NCBI GenBank assembly: GCA_020403265.1
Contig: JADBXZ010000054.1
Coordinates: forward strand, 103,675-167,674
Length of the DNA stretch: 64,000 nt
Direction: 5' to 3'
From: Bacteroidota bacterium
GTDB lineage: Bacteria > Bacteroidota > Bacteroidia > B-17B0 > Aurantibacillaceae
A program made the translations under genes and the position numbers. This document shows, piece by piece, positions 63,622-64,000 of this stretch; positions within the stretch are counted from its first letter, which is position 1, and each line of letters begins with the position of its first letter. The notes beneath the pieces were generated by a model. The model did no database searches, was not told the DNA's origin, and saw nothing but the letters and a program-made list of their open reading frames with translations.

Positions 63622-63655
63622 TTATTTCGCCATTGTATTACTAGTAGCGAAATAA
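63622..63655. repeat. 9-bp inverted repeat TTATTTCGC/GCGAAATAA
   Basis: Arms at 63622-63630 and 63647-63655 are perfectly complementary with a 16-nt loop. It is followed by T-rich sequence (GTTGTTTTT), so it might terminate the pyrF-DUF3467 transcript, though it is far (142 nt) from the stop. Confidence 0.45.
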
Positions 63656-63681
63656 AAGTTGTTTTTATGCCATTTATAAAT

Positions 63682-63744
63682 TAAACCCAATTTATGCATT
63701 AGAAGGCGAAGCATAAGCCGAACTAACTGCATTAGTTGGGTTTA
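63682..63744. repeat. imperfect palindrome resembling an integron attC site
   Basis: The 5' arm (63682-63702) and 3' arm (63723-63744) pair over about 18 bases with two mismatches and one extra base, around a 20-nt loop. The outer parts read ACCCAAT (63685-63691) and GTTGGGT (63735-63741); the second fits the attC core GTTRRRY, and the first fits RYYYAAC except for its last base. Inner pairing is broken by a mismatch zone and then contains a bulged base, as attC sites do. There is no integrase gene or cassette array here, so the identity is only suggestive. Confidence 0.35.
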
Positions 63745-63745
63745 T

Positions 63746-63779
63746 CCTGCCTGCTGAAGGTAGGCCTGCTAAAGGCAGG
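63746..63779. repeat. GC-rich CCTGCC/GGCAGG hairpin, copy 2
   Basis: CCTGCC at 63746-63751 and GGCAGG at 63774-63779, next to the attC-like palindrome. Same stem sequence as copy 1 (63563-63584), different loop. Confidence 0.6.
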
Positions 63780-63911
63780 CAAGCCCGATTTAGAAAATCA
63801 CCTTTTGGATTTCAGGTATTTCTGAGCAAATGGTTGATTTTCTTACATCGTTTATTCATTTGGTTTTCCAAATGAATAAAATGGGTTAAAAGTAGTCTAA
63901 AGCATTTAAGT

Positions 63912-63969
63912 CACCCTGAGCGTAGTCGAAGGGTGCTTGAATATCAGACTTCGACTCCGCTCAGTCTGA
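63912..63969. repeat. nested inverted repeat with CTGAGCG core (dispersed palindromic element)
   Basis: Two small hairpins, CACCCT/AGGGTG (63912-63935) and TCAGAC/GTCTGA (63944-63969), share inner sequences that are complementary to each other: CTGAGCGTAGTCGAAG (63916-63931) and CTTCGACTCCGCTCAG (63949-63964), one mismatch in 16. Such CTGAGCG/CTTCGACT palindromes are widespread in Bacteroidota genomes (from general recollection). It probably is a copy of a dispersed repeat. Confidence 0.65.
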
Positions 63970-64000
63970 CCATAGACTATTTAACAATTATAAATGGTAT

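Larger units (their letters stand above)
63480..64000. other. 521-bp non-coding region with stacked inverted repeats
   Basis: No credible ORF. At least five palindromic or nested inverted repeats fill it: TTTCAAC/GTTGAAA (63548-63605) enclosing CCTGCC/GGCAGG; TTATTTCGC/GCGAAATAA (63622-63655); an attC-like palindrome (63682-63744); CCTGCC/GGCAGG again (63746-63779); and the CTGAGCG pair (63912-63969). GC-rich patches contrast with the AT-rich genome, suggesting dispersed repeat elements (MITE-like) or structured RNA. Confidence 0.8.

Noticed and set aside
1..64000. Reassigned TGA codon (genetic code 4/25)
   Set aside because: Several genes (metX, dusB, DUF58, bat genes) end properly with TGA, and their coupled overlaps depend on it.

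Overview
The window looks like a stretch of chromosome from a low-GC member of the Bacteroidota. Evidence: several large secreted proteins end in type IX secretion (T9SS) C-terminal sorting domains, both type A and type B/CHU_C. There are many Bacteroidota-style signal peptides and lipoproteins, a LytS-like two-component propeller sensor, a Bat (aerotolerance) operon, and repeated TAnnTTTG -7 promoter elements instead of sigma70-type -10 boxes. Menaquinone genes are of the futalosine type (mqnB, mqnD). I cannot fix the order or family from this window. No phage, IS element, CRISPR array or rRNA is visible; one tRNA gene (Pro, TGG) is present.

Layout. 1-4.4 kb: partial membrane hydrolase, subtilisin-like T9SS protease, tRNA-Pro. 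4.5-6.2 kb: pterin genes (folE and two PTPS paralogs). 6.2-8.7 kb: futalosine hydrolase, MqnD, DusB. 8.7-11.6 kb: methionine operon with a SAM riboswitch, a sulfur-residue leader peptide, metX and homoserine dehydrogenase. 11.6-17.3 kb: PBP1C, YidD, MbnP-like lipoprotein, a thioredoxin-fold protein without CxxC, RluA-type pseudouridine synthase. 17.7-22.8 kb: giant T9SS type B adhesin interrupted by an in-frame TGA exactly at a conserved Cys position. 22.9-28.4 kb: LytTR regulator with its sensor, a second gene interrupted by an in-frame TGA, and two paralogous lipoproteins. 28.6-35.2 kb: bifunctional FtcD, envelope proteins, and a cluster of small secreted proteins next to an XRE regulator. 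35.3-43.5 kb: moxR-bat operon. 43.5-51.5 kb (minus): sugar transferase, DegT aminotransferase, Smr protein, ComEC, M43 protease, SPFH protein. 51.6-63.5 kb: TPR protein, ApaG, envelope proteins, a GT39-like glycosyltransferase, a TPR-PD40-SPOR protein, nucleoside phosphorylase, PyrF, DUF3467. 63.5-64 kb: non-coding DNA packed with nested inverted repeats.

Most of the content is housekeeping and envelope biology. The most unusual item is the metX leader. A SAM-I/IV-like riboswitch is followed by a 33-residue ORF whose last nine residues are all Cys or Met (CMCCCCCMC), which suggests two-layer control: SAM sensing plus ribosome-mediated sensing of sulfur amino acid supply. Other points worth checking are the two TGA-interrupted genes that share the context TTGAGTTA, a structured leader in front of the PTPS-folE operon, an attC-like imperfect palindrome in the repeat-rich right end, and -7 promoter elements lying 3-6 nt from start codons.
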